Source: Prosthecobacter debontii (GTDB taxonomy: Bacteria > Verrucomicrobiota > Verrucomicrobiia > Verrucomicrobiales > Akkermansiaceae). Taken from it: a DNA stretch of 51,300 nucleotides. The notes beneath the pieces were generated by a model. The model ran no database searches, had not been told where the DNA came from, and saw nothing but the letters and a program-made list of their open reading frames with translations. The stretch lies in the NCBI GenBank assembly GCA_945862245.1, contig CAMAXN010000015.1:1-51300 (forward strand). Reading direction: 5' to 3'. The translations under genes and the position numbers were made by a program. Below, one piece after another: positions 44,998 through 51,300 of the stretch (the first letter of the stretch is position 1; every line of letters starts with the position of its first letter).

Positions 44998-45216
44998 ATG
45001 ATTTTCAGCGCTATCATTACCGAAGCCGAAGAAGGCGGCTACGTGGCCTTCAATCCTGATACGGGCACCACCACCCAAGGGGAGACTTTCGACGAGGCGG
45101 TGGCCAATCTGAGGGAAGCCACGGAGTTGTATTTGGAGGAGTTTCCGATGTCGGGAACGCGTCCGGCGGTATTAACCTGTTTCGAAGTGTCCCATGCCCA
45201 AGCTGCCGGTTGTTAG
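44998..45216 (+). CDS. hicB: HicB-family antitoxin
   Basis: 72 aa from the ATG at 44998; a longer upstream frame exists but the HicB domain begins MIFSAIITEAEEGGYVAFNP. The partial RNase-H-like fold continues with GTTTQGETFDEAVANLREAT and LYLEEFP. The C-terminal DNA-binding domain seen in longer HicB proteins is absent. It overlaps hicA by 23 bp. Order is antitoxin first, the reverse of E. coli hicAB. Confidence 0.88.
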   Translation: MIFSAIITEAEEGGYVAFNPDTGTTTQGETFDEAVANLREATELYLEEFPMSGTRPAVLTCFEVSHAQAAGC

Positions 45217-45415
45217 CGGGAAGGAATGCCGCAAGGCGCTGGAGCGGCTGGGCTTCGCGGAAGCCAGGCAGCGCGGCAGTCACTTGGTCATGCGGCGTGG
45301 GGAGAGCGGCTGCACAGTGCCCATGCATGCGGAAATCAAAACCGGAACATTGTCCGGTATTCTCAAGCAAGCTGGCGTGAGCGTGGAGGAATTCATCACC
45401 GCGCTGGGACGGTAA
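45194..45415 (+). CDS. hicA: HicA-family mRNA interferase toxin
   Basis: 73 aa double-stranded-RNA-binding-like fold. Motif RQRGSHLVMRR carries the catalytic His (His30). Then TVPMHAEIKTGTLSGILKQA and the closing helix EEFITALGR follow the family. Cleaves mRNA when HicB is lost. Coding overlaps hicB. Confidence 0.92.
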   Translation: MPKLPVVSGKECRKALERLGFAEARQRGSHLVMRRGESGCTVPMHAEIKTGTLSGILKQAGVSVEEFITALGR

Positions 45416-45460
45416 GCCGTTGGCAAAAACGTAGAAGCATCTCTGGGAAAACGTCAGCAT

Positions 45461-45632
45461 GGTAGGGCTGATCCGGCTCGGTCTGCCCTGATTGAAAACG
45501 GAAGAGCTGTTATCACGCAATGGTAGTGAAACCGCTGTGAGGCGGGCTGTTTGCCTCGGGATTTCACTCCCGTCAGAGTGAGTGGTGCGTTAGATTTTTG
45601 AAGTGGGCTGACCGAGCCGGATCAGCCCTACC
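45461..45632. mobile_element. 172-bp palindromic element (MITE/REP-like)
   Basis: 28-bp arms at 45461-45488 and 45605-45632 are complementary at 27 of 28 positions (outer part GGTAGGGCTGATCCGGCTCG). The 116-bp interior has nested stems: GTGAAA/TTTCAC with GAGGC/GCCTC inside, and TCACTC/GAGTGA. No protein is encoded. It lies between hicA and the Phd/ParE pair, which converge on it. Confidence 0.65.
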
Positions 45633-45637
45633 TGGGT

Positions 45638-45670
45638 GAAACTTTAAACTTTAAAACTCAAAGGAAGAGG
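45638..45670. repeat. AT-rich spacer repeat at the far border of the HicBA cassette
   Basis: GAAACTTTAAACTTTAAAAC followed by TCAAAGGAAGAGG, a near copy of 43344-43382. Unlike the other copies it does not precede a minus-strand start codon; it stands between the palindromic element and the toxin stop. Confidence 0.6.
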
Positions 45671-45679
45671 CTGGGGATT

Positions 45680-45994
45680 TTATGGGAAATGGGATTCGGC
45701 GATGTGTCGTTCGATATCCATGGATTCGTGAAGGATGCGGGCGATCTCCACGGTCTTGTTGCGGAGGCGGTAAAAATAGATGTGCTTGCAGCATCGGAAA
45801 CTCCGGCAACCTGCGACGAGATCTTCCCGGGGTTTACTGCCGGGAAGAAATGGATTGGCCACGATGCGTTCGCGAGCAAATGACAAGAGTTTGAGGTAGG
45901 TATCCGCTTGGTCGAAATCCCATTTCCGGATCGTGTATCGGAAAATGGACTTGAGATCTTCCTCAGCGTGACTCGATGCTCGGAAATTGCTCAT
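45680..45994 (-). CDS. ParE/RelE-family toxin
   Basis: 104 aa from the ATG at 45994, 4 nt after the antitoxin stop (a TTG at 46009 would add 5 residues). ParE-like pattern: AEEDLKSIFRYTIRKWDFDQ, FLPGSKPREDLVAGCRSFRC, HIYFYRLRNKTVEIARILHE and a final SMDIERHI. The motif VEIARILHESMDIERH is typical of ParE rather than RelE, which suggests gyrase as target (inference). Confidence 0.88.
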   Translation of the reverse strand: MSNFRASSHAEEDLKSIFRYTIRKWDFDQADTYLKLLSFARERIVANPFLPGSKPREDLVAGCRSFRCCKHIYFYRLRNKTVEIARILHESMDIERHIAESHFP

Positions 45995-45998
45995 GCCT

Positions 45999-46265
45999 TT
46001 ACTGGTCAAACTCCGCTTTCACCTCGGCAAGAATCTCCTCGAATGTCCGCGTGGAAAACTCACCGCGATCCAGGGCGTCGAAACCTAGGGCTACTTCGCG
46101 CTTTAAGTTTTCGTATTTCAGCTCCGCCATGGAGTCGTAATCTTCCTTGGAAGTCAGAACGAACTCTGGTCGGCCGTGTTTCGTGATGATGACGGGGCCG
46201 GTGCGGGCGGTGTCGAGGACAAGGCCGAGCTTCTGTTTTGCTTCGTTGGCGGTGAACGTTTTCAT
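45999..46265 (-). CDS. Phd/YefM-family antitoxin
   Basis: 88 aa. N-terminal DNA-binding fold: MKTFTANEAKQKLGLVLDTA, then GPVIITKHGRPEFVLTSKED. The C-terminal tail, FSTRTFEEILAEVKAEFDQ, would wrap the toxin. It precedes the ParE-like gene in the usual order and should repress its own promoter as a complex. Confidence 0.9.
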   Translation of the reverse strand: MKTFTANEAKQKLGLVLDTARTGPVIITKHGRPEFVLTSKEDYDSMAELKYENLKREVALGFDALDRGEFSTRTFEEILAEVKAEFDQ

Positions 46266-46310
46266 TTCATCTAAATTGGATGAAACGGATGAAATAGCAA
46301 GGCTGGGATT

Positions 46311-47036
46311 TCAGTGTCCCGCCTTGAGCAGTTCGGAGACCTCCGAGTGCAGCGTCCGGGCGGCAGCTTTGCGGTCAGCGGTGAGGGGAGGTGGCATTCC
46401 GATGGTGAGATGGGCGGTGAGGTTCTGTATTTTCGCGAGGCGGAAAAGGTGGGTGGCGAAGGTGTGATCGCCCCAGTAACAGACGTCGTTTTTCAGATCG
46501 CCGGAGGTGGCCTTGTAGGAGATGGCGGCGGGGGTGATGGGCTTGCGGGTGTCGAGAGCGGTTTGTAGGAGGGCGGGTTTAAAAGGGAGGACGCTGGAGC
46601 CTGCGGAGCTGGTGCCTTCTGGAAAGAAAACGACGGGGAGATCGGATTCCATTGCGTGGAGCATTTGTTGTGAGGTTTCCGCGGCGCTGGTGCGGCGGCT
46701 GCGATCGGCGAGAATGCAACCGGCGGATTTTATAATGCGCCCCATGATCGGCCAATTTCTCGTGTCCGATTTAGCAACAAAAACAAGGGGCACCTGTGCG
46801 CCAATAATGATCGTATCCAGATAGCCGAGGTGATTGCAAACTAGCAGGCCAGCGGAGGGAAACGTGCCGGTGACGGTTACCCTCGTCTCAAGTGCGCGGA
46901 GCATGCGGCTGGCTTGGCGCTTCTGCCACTCGGCTTTCCCGGTGAGGGAGGATGACGGCCGATCCACGATGAGGCCGTAGAGGATGGACCAAGCGAGTTT
47001 GGTGAGTCTGCGGAGTGCGGGGAGGGAGGTGATCAA
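46311..47036 (-). CDS. PlsC-like lysophospholipid acyltransferase (OlsA-like)
   Basis: 241 aa from a TTG start at 47036 that overlaps the preceding stop (TTGA); the longer frame upstream would lie inside the neighbouring gene and is not protein-like. Acyltransferase motifs: NHLGYLD (HX4D), then FFPEGTSSAGSSVLPFKPAL. One N-terminal helix (LAWSILYGLIV) anchors it to the inner membrane. Its direct coupling to an OlsB-like gene makes the second step of ornithine- or glycine-lipid synthesis likely, the O-acylation of a lyso-aminolipid (inference from the OlsB/OlsA and GlsB/GlsA pairs). Confidence 0.83.
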   Translation of the reverse strand: MITSLPALRRLTKLAWSILYGLIVDRPSSSLTGKAEWQKRQASRMLRALETRVTVTGTFPSAGLLVCNHLGYLDTIIIGAQVPLVFVAKSDTRNWPIMGRIIKSAGCILADRSRRTSAAETSQQMLHAMESDLPVVFFPEGTSSAGSSVLPFKPALLQTALDTRKPITPAAISYKATSGDLKNDVCYWGDHTFATHLFRLAKIQNLTAHLTIGMPPPLTADRKAAARTLHSEVSELLKAGH

Positions 47037-47773
47037 TCGGTTTTGAAAAAGTGTCGTTTGCCGGCGCGGGTCATTTTTTCCAGATCGAGGATGGTAAGGA
47101 AGTCGATTGTTTTGAAATCCTCGTCGATCGCGGGCGGGCCGGCGATCTTCGCTCCGACAGCGAGGTAAGCGGCGAAGAGTTTTGGGGTTTTGACAATTTC
47201 CGCGGGCGCTGGTTGGCGCTGCATAAAGTATGATCCGATGGGGCGAGTCTGCAAGTATGAGGGAGCGAGGAATTTCTCTTCCAACTGTTCGTAGAGACCC
47301 CAGCCTTCCTGAGGACATTGAGAAGTGAGCGAGCTACAACCAAGGAGATAGCGCGAGCCGCTGGTCTGCGCGTAGCGGGCGATGCCGGTCCAGAGTAGAT
47401 CGAGGACGGCGCGGTTGCGGTGATCTGCGCGGATGCAGGCGCGGCCGAGTTCGAGGATTTCATGACCTAGGGATTCGTAGGGGGAGAAATCGAATTCCGT
47501 GGCGCTGTAGTAGCCGAGGCCGGCGGCGGCCATCGTACCGGTTTGCAGGCGGTAGGTGCCGATCACTTCGCCGGTTTCCTGTTCCTCAATGATGAGGTGA
47601 TCGCACTGGGCGTCGAAGGGATCGGCGTCGAGTCCGCTTTTTTCGGAGGAAGCAAGACCTTCGCCAAGCTCGACGTTGAAGACCTCGTAGCGCAGGCGCT
47701 GGGCGCAGCGGATGTAGGCGGCGCCACGGGTGGTTCTGATACGGTAGCGCGGCGAGACGGCAGTTGCGGGCAT
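47033..47773 (-). CDS. GNAT-type N-acyltransferase (OlsB-like)
   Basis: 246 aa. Family motifs: RCAQRLRYEVFNVELGEG, FDAQCDHLIIEE, GEVIGTYRLQTG, LELGRACIRADHRN and a helical block ending LLWTGIARYAQ. Members (OlsB, GlsB, hemolysin-like) attach a 3-hydroxyacyl chain to an amino acid, the first step of ornithine or glycine lipid synthesis. The amino acid cannot be told from sequence. It is coupled to the PlsC-like gene by a 4-base overlap. Confidence 0.83.
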   Translation of the reverse strand: MPATAVSPRYRIRTTRGAAYIRCAQRLRYEVFNVELGEGLASSEKSGLDADPFDAQCDHLIIEEQETGEVIGTYRLQTGTMAAAGLGYYSATEFDFSPYESLGHEILELGRACIRADHRNRAVLDLLWTGIARYAQTSGSRYLLGCSSLTSQCPQEGWGLYEQLEEKFLAPSYLQTRPIGSYFMQRQPAPAEIVKTPKLFAAYLAVGAKIAGPPAIDEDFKTIDFLTILDLEKMTRAGKRHFFKTD

Positions 47774-47840
47774 TTGCCGATCATGCTGAAATAAGGCACG
47801 CCCCCGTAGACATTATTTATGAACTTTTCGACACACGGAA

Positions 47841-48740
47841 TCAATGCTTCGCCTTCGGGAGCCGCGCTGTGAGGAACTCGCGGAGCAGCGGCTCGAGCGG
47901 CGTGTCGGTGGTGACGAGTTGATAGTCGGCGTTGGCGTCGTGGGCTTTGGCGCGGACGTTTTTCAGAAAATCCTTGAGGGCAGCGTGGTATTCCTCCGCG
48001 ATGAGGTTCGGTTCGGCGACGATGGCGGTGCCGTCCTCGAGATCGACGAAGCGGTGGGGGCGGTCGAAAGTGAAGCCGATTTCCTGCGGATCCATGAGAT
48101 GGAAGAGCGAGATATCGTGCTTGCGGTAGCGCAGGTGCTGGAGGGCTTCGGAGAGCTGTTCGGTATCGGTGAAAAAATCGGAGAGGATGACGACGAAGGC
48201 GCGCTGGCCGATCTTTTCTGCGATGGTGTGGAGGGCGGGTATCAGGCCGGTTTCTCCCGATGGCTCGACTTTCTCGATGGTGGAGAAAAAGCGCTCCAGG
48301 TGGGCGGCGCGGCGGGAGGGCGGGACTTCGAGGTGGAGCTTGTCGGTGCAGATCGAGAGGCCGGCGGCATCGCCTTGGTTGACTAACAGATACGCGAGCG
48401 ATGCGGCGATGCGGCGGGCGTATTCGATCTTCGTTTCCTGCCCGGGGCTGTGGAAATTCATCGAGCCGGAGGCATCGATGACGAAGTAGGCGCGCAGGTT
48501 TGTATCGGCCTCGAATTCTTTGATGTAAAATCGGTCGGAGCGGGCGAAAGCCTTCCAGTCGAGGCGCCGGGTGTCATCGCCGGGGACGTATTTCCGATAC
48601 TCCGCGAACTCGACGGAGGAACCGCGGTGGGGCGAGCGGTGCTTGCCCGCGACGTTGCCCATCATCGGCACGCGCGACTCGATGGGGAGCGAGCCGAGGC
48701 GGGAGAGGAGGTCGGAGTCGATGAAGGTGTGGGCGGACAT
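47841..48740 (-). CDS. DUF58 protein (Bat/MoxR cluster)
   Basis: 299 aa cytoplasmic protein with a VWA-like fold. DUF58 signatures: HRSPHRGSSVEFAEYRKYVP, GDDTRRLDWKAFARSDRFYI, LRAYFVIDASGSMNF (DxSxS site). No membrane helix. It works with MoxR ATPases; here moxR lies upstream on the same strand but is separated from it by the nucleotidyltransferase pair. The start follows an AT-rich repeat at once, with no Shine-Dalgarno sequence visible. Confidence 0.92.
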   Translation of the reverse strand: MSAHTFIDSDLLSRLGSLPIESRVPMMGNVAGKHRSPHRGSSVEFAEYRKYVPGDDTRRLDWKAFARSDRFYIKEFEADTNLRAYFVIDASGSMNFHSPGQETKIEYARRIAASLAYLLVNQGDAAGLSICTDKLHLEVPPSRRAAHLERFFSTIEKVEPSGETGLIPALHTIAEKIGQRAFVVILSDFFTDTEQLSEALQHLRYRKHDISLFHLMDPQEIGFTFDRPHRFVDLEDGTAIVAEPNLIAEEYHAALKDFLKNVRAKAHDANADYQLVTTDTPLEPLLREFLTARLPKAKH

Positions 48741-48779
48741 GAAACTTTAAATTTTAAACTCTAAATCTCAAGGGAGAGG
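48741..48779. repeat. AT-rich spacer repeat before the DUF58 gene
   Basis: GAAACTTTAAATTTTAAACT followed by a CTCAAGGGAGAGG block; near copy of 43344-43382, same orientation. Confidence 0.6.
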
Positions 48780-48795
48780 AAGTGCTGATGGGCAG

Positions 48796-49266
48796 TCATT
48801 GGTTGAAATCGGGGTCGGCTTCCGGGTGGATTCTGAGAATCTCCTCGATGTCCGCGAGATCCTGCGTTCTGCCAACAGCTCTTTTTGCGGTGATCAAGTC
48901 AGAGGGTGCGAGATAGTGAACGCTTCCGGAGTTGGTTTCGAAGGTGCGTTTTGATTTCCATGTTTCCTCGAAGTCCAGTCCTTTGATGGAGGTTAGGAAA
49001 TCGATGGCGTTCGGGTAGATGCCGATCATAAATTGCAGTCCCCCTTCCGCGAAATCCTCTTCGGTTACCTCGATCAGCGGGACTCCGAACGCTCGCAGAG
49101 CTTTTGCCGTTTTTGCGGCGTTCTCCCTGCTGGGCCGTATCCAGATATCGAGGTCTTTGGTGAAGCGCGGTTGGGTGTAGCGGATGACCGCGTATCCGCC
49201 GACGACAAGATATTCAACCCCGTGCTCTTCTAACAGAAGTAACATGTCTCTGAAGTCTTGGTTCAT
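48796..49266 (-). CDS. Nucleotidyltransferase of AbiEii/MNT type
   Basis: 156 aa. Core motif EYLVVGGYAVIRY then RFTKDLDIWIRPS (the catalytic DxD pair, DLDIW). The rest matches small nucleotidyltransferases: GIYPNAIDFLTSIKG and APSDLITAKRAVGRTQDLAD, ending IEEILRIHPEAD. In the related AbiE-type and MNT systems such enzymes add nucleotides to a target and act as toxins. The upstream 66-aa gene overlaps it by 53 bp and is its expected partner. Confidence 0.87.
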   Translation of the reverse strand: MNQDFRDMLLLLEEHGVEYLVVGGYAVIRYTQPRFTKDLDIWIRPSRENAAKTAKALRAFGVPLIEVTEEDFAEGGLQFMIGIYPNAIDFLTSIKGLDFEETWKSKRTFETNSGSVHYLAPSDLITAKRAVGRTQDLADIEEILRIHPEADPDFNQ

Positions 49267-49414
49267 AGGGTTGGATGTCTAACATTTGGCGATACTCCAC
49301 GACCATCTGCCAGGCGTTGTCGTTGATCACGTCGGTGGAAACCTCCTGCCACGTTCGGAGCTGGTGGAGGCGCATTTCCTCGTGGGAGGAGAATTTGCGG
49401 ATGGTTTTTTCCAT
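49214..49414 (-). CDS. Small partner protein of the nucleotidyltransferase
   Basis: 66 aa. The start MEKTIRKFSSHEEMRLHQLR and the closing PRLQRHVTSVRRARG match a family of small proteins that repeatedly precede nucleotidyltransferases of this sort with overlapping frames. The middle is one or two helices. I take it as a putative antitoxin; experimental proof for this family is not known to me. It starts 12 bp after the moxR stop. Confidence 0.75.
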   Translation of the reverse strand: MEKTIRKFSSHEEMRLHQLRTWQEVSTDVINDNAWQMVVEYRQMLDIQPYEPRLQRHVTSVRRARG

Positions 49415-49425
49415 GGGAGTGTTTC

Positions 49426-50526
49426 TCAGCTCTCCTGCATTTCAGAAATCAGTTTCTGGATGATCTTTTTCGAGGTCATGCCTTGCGATTCGGCGGCGAA
49501 GTTGGTGATGACGCGGTGGTTGAGGACGGCGGGGGCGACGGCTTCGAGGTCTTCGAGGGAGGCCATGTAATTTCCGCGGAGTGCGGCGCGGGCTTTTGCG
49601 CCGAGGATGAGGTATTGGACGGCGCGCGGACCAGCTCCCCAGCCGACGGTGTCCTTGATCCATTGCGGGGATTCGGGTTGGCCAGGGCGGGTCTTGCGGA
49701 CGATGGCGACGGCGTAGTCGTAAAGGTGGTCGGGGACGGGGACGCGGCGGACGAGTTGTTGAAAGGCGATGATCTTTTCTCCGTCGATCAGTTTCGATAG
49801 CGCTTGCTTCGCGGCACCGGTCGTTTCGCGGGCGATGCGTTTTTCCTCCTCGGCGGACGGGTAGTCCACCTCGATGAGGAACATGAAGCGGTCGAGCTGT
49901 GCTTCGGGAAGCGGGTAGGTGCCTTCCTGTTCGATGGGGTTTTGCGTGGCGAGCACGAAGAAAGGCGGCTGGAGCGTGTAGGTCTTGCCGAGGACGGTGA
50001 CCTTGTTTTCCTGCATCGCCTCAAGCATGGCGGATTGGGTTTTCGCGGGGGCGCGGTTGATCTCGTCGGCGAGCAGCAGGTTGGCGAAAACGGGGCCCTG
50101 GACAAATTCGAACTCGCGTTTTCCACCGGTCGTTTCCTGAATGATATCGGTGCCAGTGATGTCGGCGGGCATCAGGTCGGGGGTAAACTGGATGCGGTTG
50201 AAAGAAAGGTCGAAGGTCTGCGCGACGGAGGAAACGAGGAGAGTCTTAGCAAGGCCTGGAACGCCCATCAGCAAGGCGTGGCCGCGAGCGAAAAGGCAGA
50301 TCGCGAGTTTCTCGATGACTTCGTCCTGACCGATGATGGTTTTGCCGAGCTCGGCGCGGAGGGCTTGGTAGGTTTTGCCGAGTTCGTCGATGGCGGCGAC
50401 ATCATCAGGCGGGAGCTGGTAGGGGGAGCTTTCCGTGAAATTTTGCTCAAGCAATTCGGCGGGGATGGCGGGGATGAAGGGGATTTCGGCTGCGATCTCC
50501 TCGAGGGCTGGTTCGTGTGTGTCCAT
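49426..50526 (-). CDS. MoxR-family AAA+ ATPase
   Basis: 366 aa. Walker A GVPGLAKT (88-95), MoxR signature FNRIQFTPDLMPADITGTDI, Walker B LLADEINRAPAKTQSAMLEA, then the sensor block VLATQNPIEQEGTYPLPEAQ and LDRFMF. A 60-residue acidic N-terminal extension precedes the core. MoxR proteins act as chaperones for VWA-domain partners, here the DUF58 and BatA-like proteins downstream. It is the first gene of the minus-strand series and divergent from rpsM. Confidence 0.94.
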   Translation of the reverse strand: MDTHEPALEEIAAEIPFIPAIPAELLEQNFTESSPYQLPPDDVAAIDELGKTYQALRAELGKTIIGQDEVIEKLAICLFARGHALLMGVPGLAKTLLVSSVAQTFDLSFNRIQFTPDLMPADITGTDIIQETTGGKREFEFVQGPVFANLLLADEINRAPAKTQSAMLEAMQENKVTVLGKTYTLQPPFFVLATQNPIEQEGTYPLPEAQLDRFMFLIEVDYPSAEEEKRIARETTGAAKQALSKLIDGEKIIAFQQLVRRVPVPDHLYDYAVAIVRKTRPGQPESPQWIKDTVGWGAGPRAVQYLILGAKARAALRGNYMASLEDLEAVAPAVLNHRVITNFAAESQGMTSKKIIQKLISEMQES

Positions 50527-50665
50527 GTATGCAATGATGTTTCGCAGAAGCTACGGGGAACCGTGGGTTTGTCGAGACGTGATCCGGGGATAATGTGAAA
50601 GTAGGGGCGCGATCAGTTTTTTTTAAAAAAAGGCGGGTTGGCGCGTTGTTTTTTCCATTTCCGAC

Positions 50666-50693
50666 TTGCCAGAGTGCGTTCTTCTGGTAAATC
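50666..50693 (+). promoter_or_regulatory. Possible promoter of the rpsM operon
   Basis: TTGCCA (50666-50671) and TAAATC (50688-50693) with 16 bp between them lie about 65 bp before rpsM. The match to sigma-70 boxes is only moderate. Confidence 0.25.
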
Positions 50694-50758
50694 ACCCGCC
50701 CCGCGGGGCTTCCGGTTTGGATCGGTGCCCCGTTTTTTCACGAGAACTTCCGCACACC

Positions 50759-51127
50759 ATGGCACGTATCCTAGGCATCGAAATCCCCAACGAGAAGCGC
50801 ATCGAAGCTTCACTCACTTATATGTTCGGCATCGGCCGCCCTTTGGCGAGCCGCATTCTGGAACACGCCGGCATTGATCCGGATATCCGCACCGGACAGC
50901 TCAGCGAGGATCAGCTCGTGAAAATTGCACAGATTATTCAGGCAGAGCAGATCATGGTTGAGGGCGACCTCCGCCGCGAGCGCCAGGCTCAGCTCAAGCG
51001 CCTTACTTCCATCAACTGCTACCGCGGCATCCGCCACAAGCGCGGTCTTCCCGTCCGCGGCCAGCGCACCCGCACCAACGCCCGCACCCGCAAAGGTAAG
51101 AAGAAGACCGTGGGTGTTAAGAAGTAA
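50759..51127 (+). CDS. rpsM: 30S ribosomal protein S13
   Basis: 122 aa, starting [15 protein letters not shown]; an in-frame extension to 50666 is not supported. Family blocks: [14 protein letters not shown], then [20 protein letters not shown] and [10 protein letters not shown], which contacts 16S rRNA in the head of the small subunit. In most bacteria rpsK, rpsD and rpoA follow. Confidence 0.97.
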   Translation: MARILGIEIPNEKRIEASLTYMFGIGRPLASRILEHAGIDPDIRTGQLSEDQLVKIAQIIQAEQIMVEGDLRRERQAQLKRLTSINCYRGIRHKRGLPVRGQRTRTNARTRKGKKKTVGVKK

Positions 51128-51186
51128 CCAACTGGTTACAAAGTAATTTTCCGGCTGCCGTGCGGTAGTCAAACAGTTCCCGACAT

Positions 51187-51300
51187 ATGTCCGAAGAAAC
51201 AAACAACACAGAAGCTGAAGAAGTAGCGGTTCCCGCTGCCGAGGCCAAACCCGTAACCACTGTTGCAAAACAGGAGCAAGAATCCGCAGAAACGGAGCAG
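51187..51300 (+). CDS. rpsK: Start of probable ribosomal protein S11 (partial)
   Basis: 38 codons to the window edge: MSEETNNTEAEEVAVPAAEA followed by a Glu/Gln-rich stretch. The conserved S11 core is not reached. The name rests on gene order after rpsM. If right, the protein has an acidic N-terminal extension absent from E. coli S11. No Shine-Dalgarno sequence precedes the ATG. Confidence 0.5.
   Translation, partial: MSEETNNTEAEEVAVPAAEAKPVTTVAKQEQESAETEQ

Noticed and set aside
47037..47318. Longer start for the PlsC-like acyltransferase
   Set aside because: This part overlaps the OlsB-like gene in another frame and is not protein-like; the TTG at 47036 couples neatly to the upstream stop.

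Overview
The window looks like a chromosomal segment of a member of the Verrucomicrobiota (class Verrucomicrobiae, relatives of Luteolibacter or Haloferula). Several things point there. A palindrome of the form TGTTC-N4-GAACA sits just upstream of lexA. Two secreted proteins end in PEP-CTERM sorting tails. Families frequent in this phylum occur together: a DUF1111 di-haem oxidoreductase, a TIGR03790 protein, a BatA/DUF58/MoxR cluster and a fused SecDF. The taxonomic call is inference from gene content; no marker gene was compared.

Layout. 1-3.8 kb: the end of a secreted TPR-like protein and a large secreted di-haem oxidoreductase. 3.8-4.7 kb: gene-free DNA with an IS91-type transposase scrap and two palindromic elements, then tRNA-Ser(CGA). 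5.0-8.1 kb: mpl (peptidoglycan recycling) and a CPA2 cation/proton antiporter. 8.2-10.1 kb is a graveyard: a sulfatase broken by an in-frame TGA, tRNA-Thr(CGT), remnants of an aldo/keto reductase and an LLM-type flavin oxidoreductase, and a partial copy of a tRNA T-arm where the second remnant ends. 10.1-12.7 kb: an ABC exporter and a PEP-CTERM trypsin-like protease.

12.9-20.4 kb: a tightly overlapping operon for a Yej-type peptide importer (two permeases, lipoprotein binding protein, two separate ATPases), with a c-type cytochrome lipoprotein just in front. 20.7-26.4 kb: metF, an EF-hand protein, and tgt-yajC-secDF. 26.6-32.1 kb: tRNA-Asn, thiS, a DUF2851 protein, a TIGR03790 protein, nadK, a protein of a family often labelled 3-methyladenine DNA glycosylase, and an initiator tRNA. 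32.2-37.8 kb: an ABCG-like transporter with two envelope proteins of unknown function, an IscU/NifU-like scaffold and lexA with its operator. 37.9-41.2 kb: tRNA-Pro and a large secreted repeat protein.

41.3-50.5 kb is the most unusual part. The minus-strand series moxR, DUF58, batA is split by unrelated cassettes: an AbiEii-like nucleotidyltransferase pair, a two-acyltransferase lipid module (OlsB/OlsA-like), a Phd/ParE-type toxin-antitoxin, and on the opposite strand a SUMF1-like PEP-CTERM protein with HicBA. Similar AT-rich repeats of about 35 bp stand at the cassette borders, and a 172-bp palindromic element lies between two toxin-antitoxin loci. The window closes with rpsM and the start of what is probably rpsK.
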